Origin: an uncultured Bacilli bacterium
GTDB taxonomy: Bacteria; Bacillota_I; Bacilli_A; RF39; UBA660
Direction: 5' to 3'
DNA: 14,555 bases
NCBI GenBank assembly: GCA_947624855.1
Contig: CANQMC010000021.1
Location: 1 to 14,555, forward strand
Position numbers and translations under genes: made by a program. Positions 14,540 to 14,555 of this stretch are shown piece by piece; the first letter of the stretch is position 1; every line of letters starts with the position of its first letter. Below the pieces are notes generated by a model. The model was not told the DNA's origin. It did no database searches and was given only the letters and a program-made list of their open reading frames with translations.

Positions 14540-14555
14540 ATGTACATAATAAGGT

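Overview
The window is very AT-rich (about three quarters A+T by eye). It uses TAA, TAG and TGA as stops: TGA ends the murT gene and the 1441-3273 gene, so this is the standard bacterial code, not the mycoplasma code. Ribosome binding sites are Gram-positive in type (AGGAGG, AGGTGA), and most promoters have a TGn extended -10 box. UvrB, a MurT/GatD-type pair, a two-gene polysaccharide ABC exporter and a surface protein carrying an 'RGTVDNNWVKFG'-like module together suggest an uncultured low-GC Firmicute, such as a gut Bacilli/RF39-like lineage. The lineage is an inference.

Layout, left to right. 1-650 (minus) is the 5' part of a membrane-anchored surface protein with a near-consensus promoter. 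824-1288 (plus) is a tandem two-HTH XRE regulator. 1315-1449 (plus) holds a candidate small RNA gene: two Spo0A-box-like heptamers exactly 10 bp apart, a TTTACA-N17-TAAAAT promoter, and a roughly 75-nt product closed by a perfect 12-bp stem and ending in T6. 1441-3273 (minus) is a DUF6020-like, GT-C-like membrane protein. 3326-5272 (minus) is uvrB. 5552-6043 (plus) is an unknown acidic protein. 6066-6182 (minus) is a 38-residue, extremely basic protein with its own promoter. 6237-8137 (minus) is a translationally coupled murT-gatD pair whose GatD-like member has lost the amidotransferase Cys and His. 8234-9160 (minus) is a GT2 polyprenyl-phosphate glycosyltransferase. 9268-11331 (minus) is a large GT-C-like membrane protein. 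11423-12682 (minus) is an AAA_14/DUF4143 ATPase. 12827-14369 (minus) is an ABC-2 permease plus ATPase for glycan export.

The genes from 6.2 to 14.4 kb are mostly on the minus strand and mostly concern the cell surface: glycan export, lipid-linked sugar transfer, GT-C-type transfer and peptidoglycan amidation. They are not one operon, because nearly every gene or pair has its own promoter.

The outstanding feature is the promoter of the GT-C-like gene at 11350-11378. It reads TTGACT, then ten consecutive G plus seven bases (17 bp exactly), then TATAAT with an extended TGn. Slippage in the G10 tract would change the -35/-10 spacing, so this looks like a phase-variable promoter controlling a surface-glycan gene. 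Three genes (1441-3273, 9268-11331, 13578-14369) have an in-frame GTG lying inside their own AGGTGA Shine-Dalgarno; the real start is the ATG nine bases further on.
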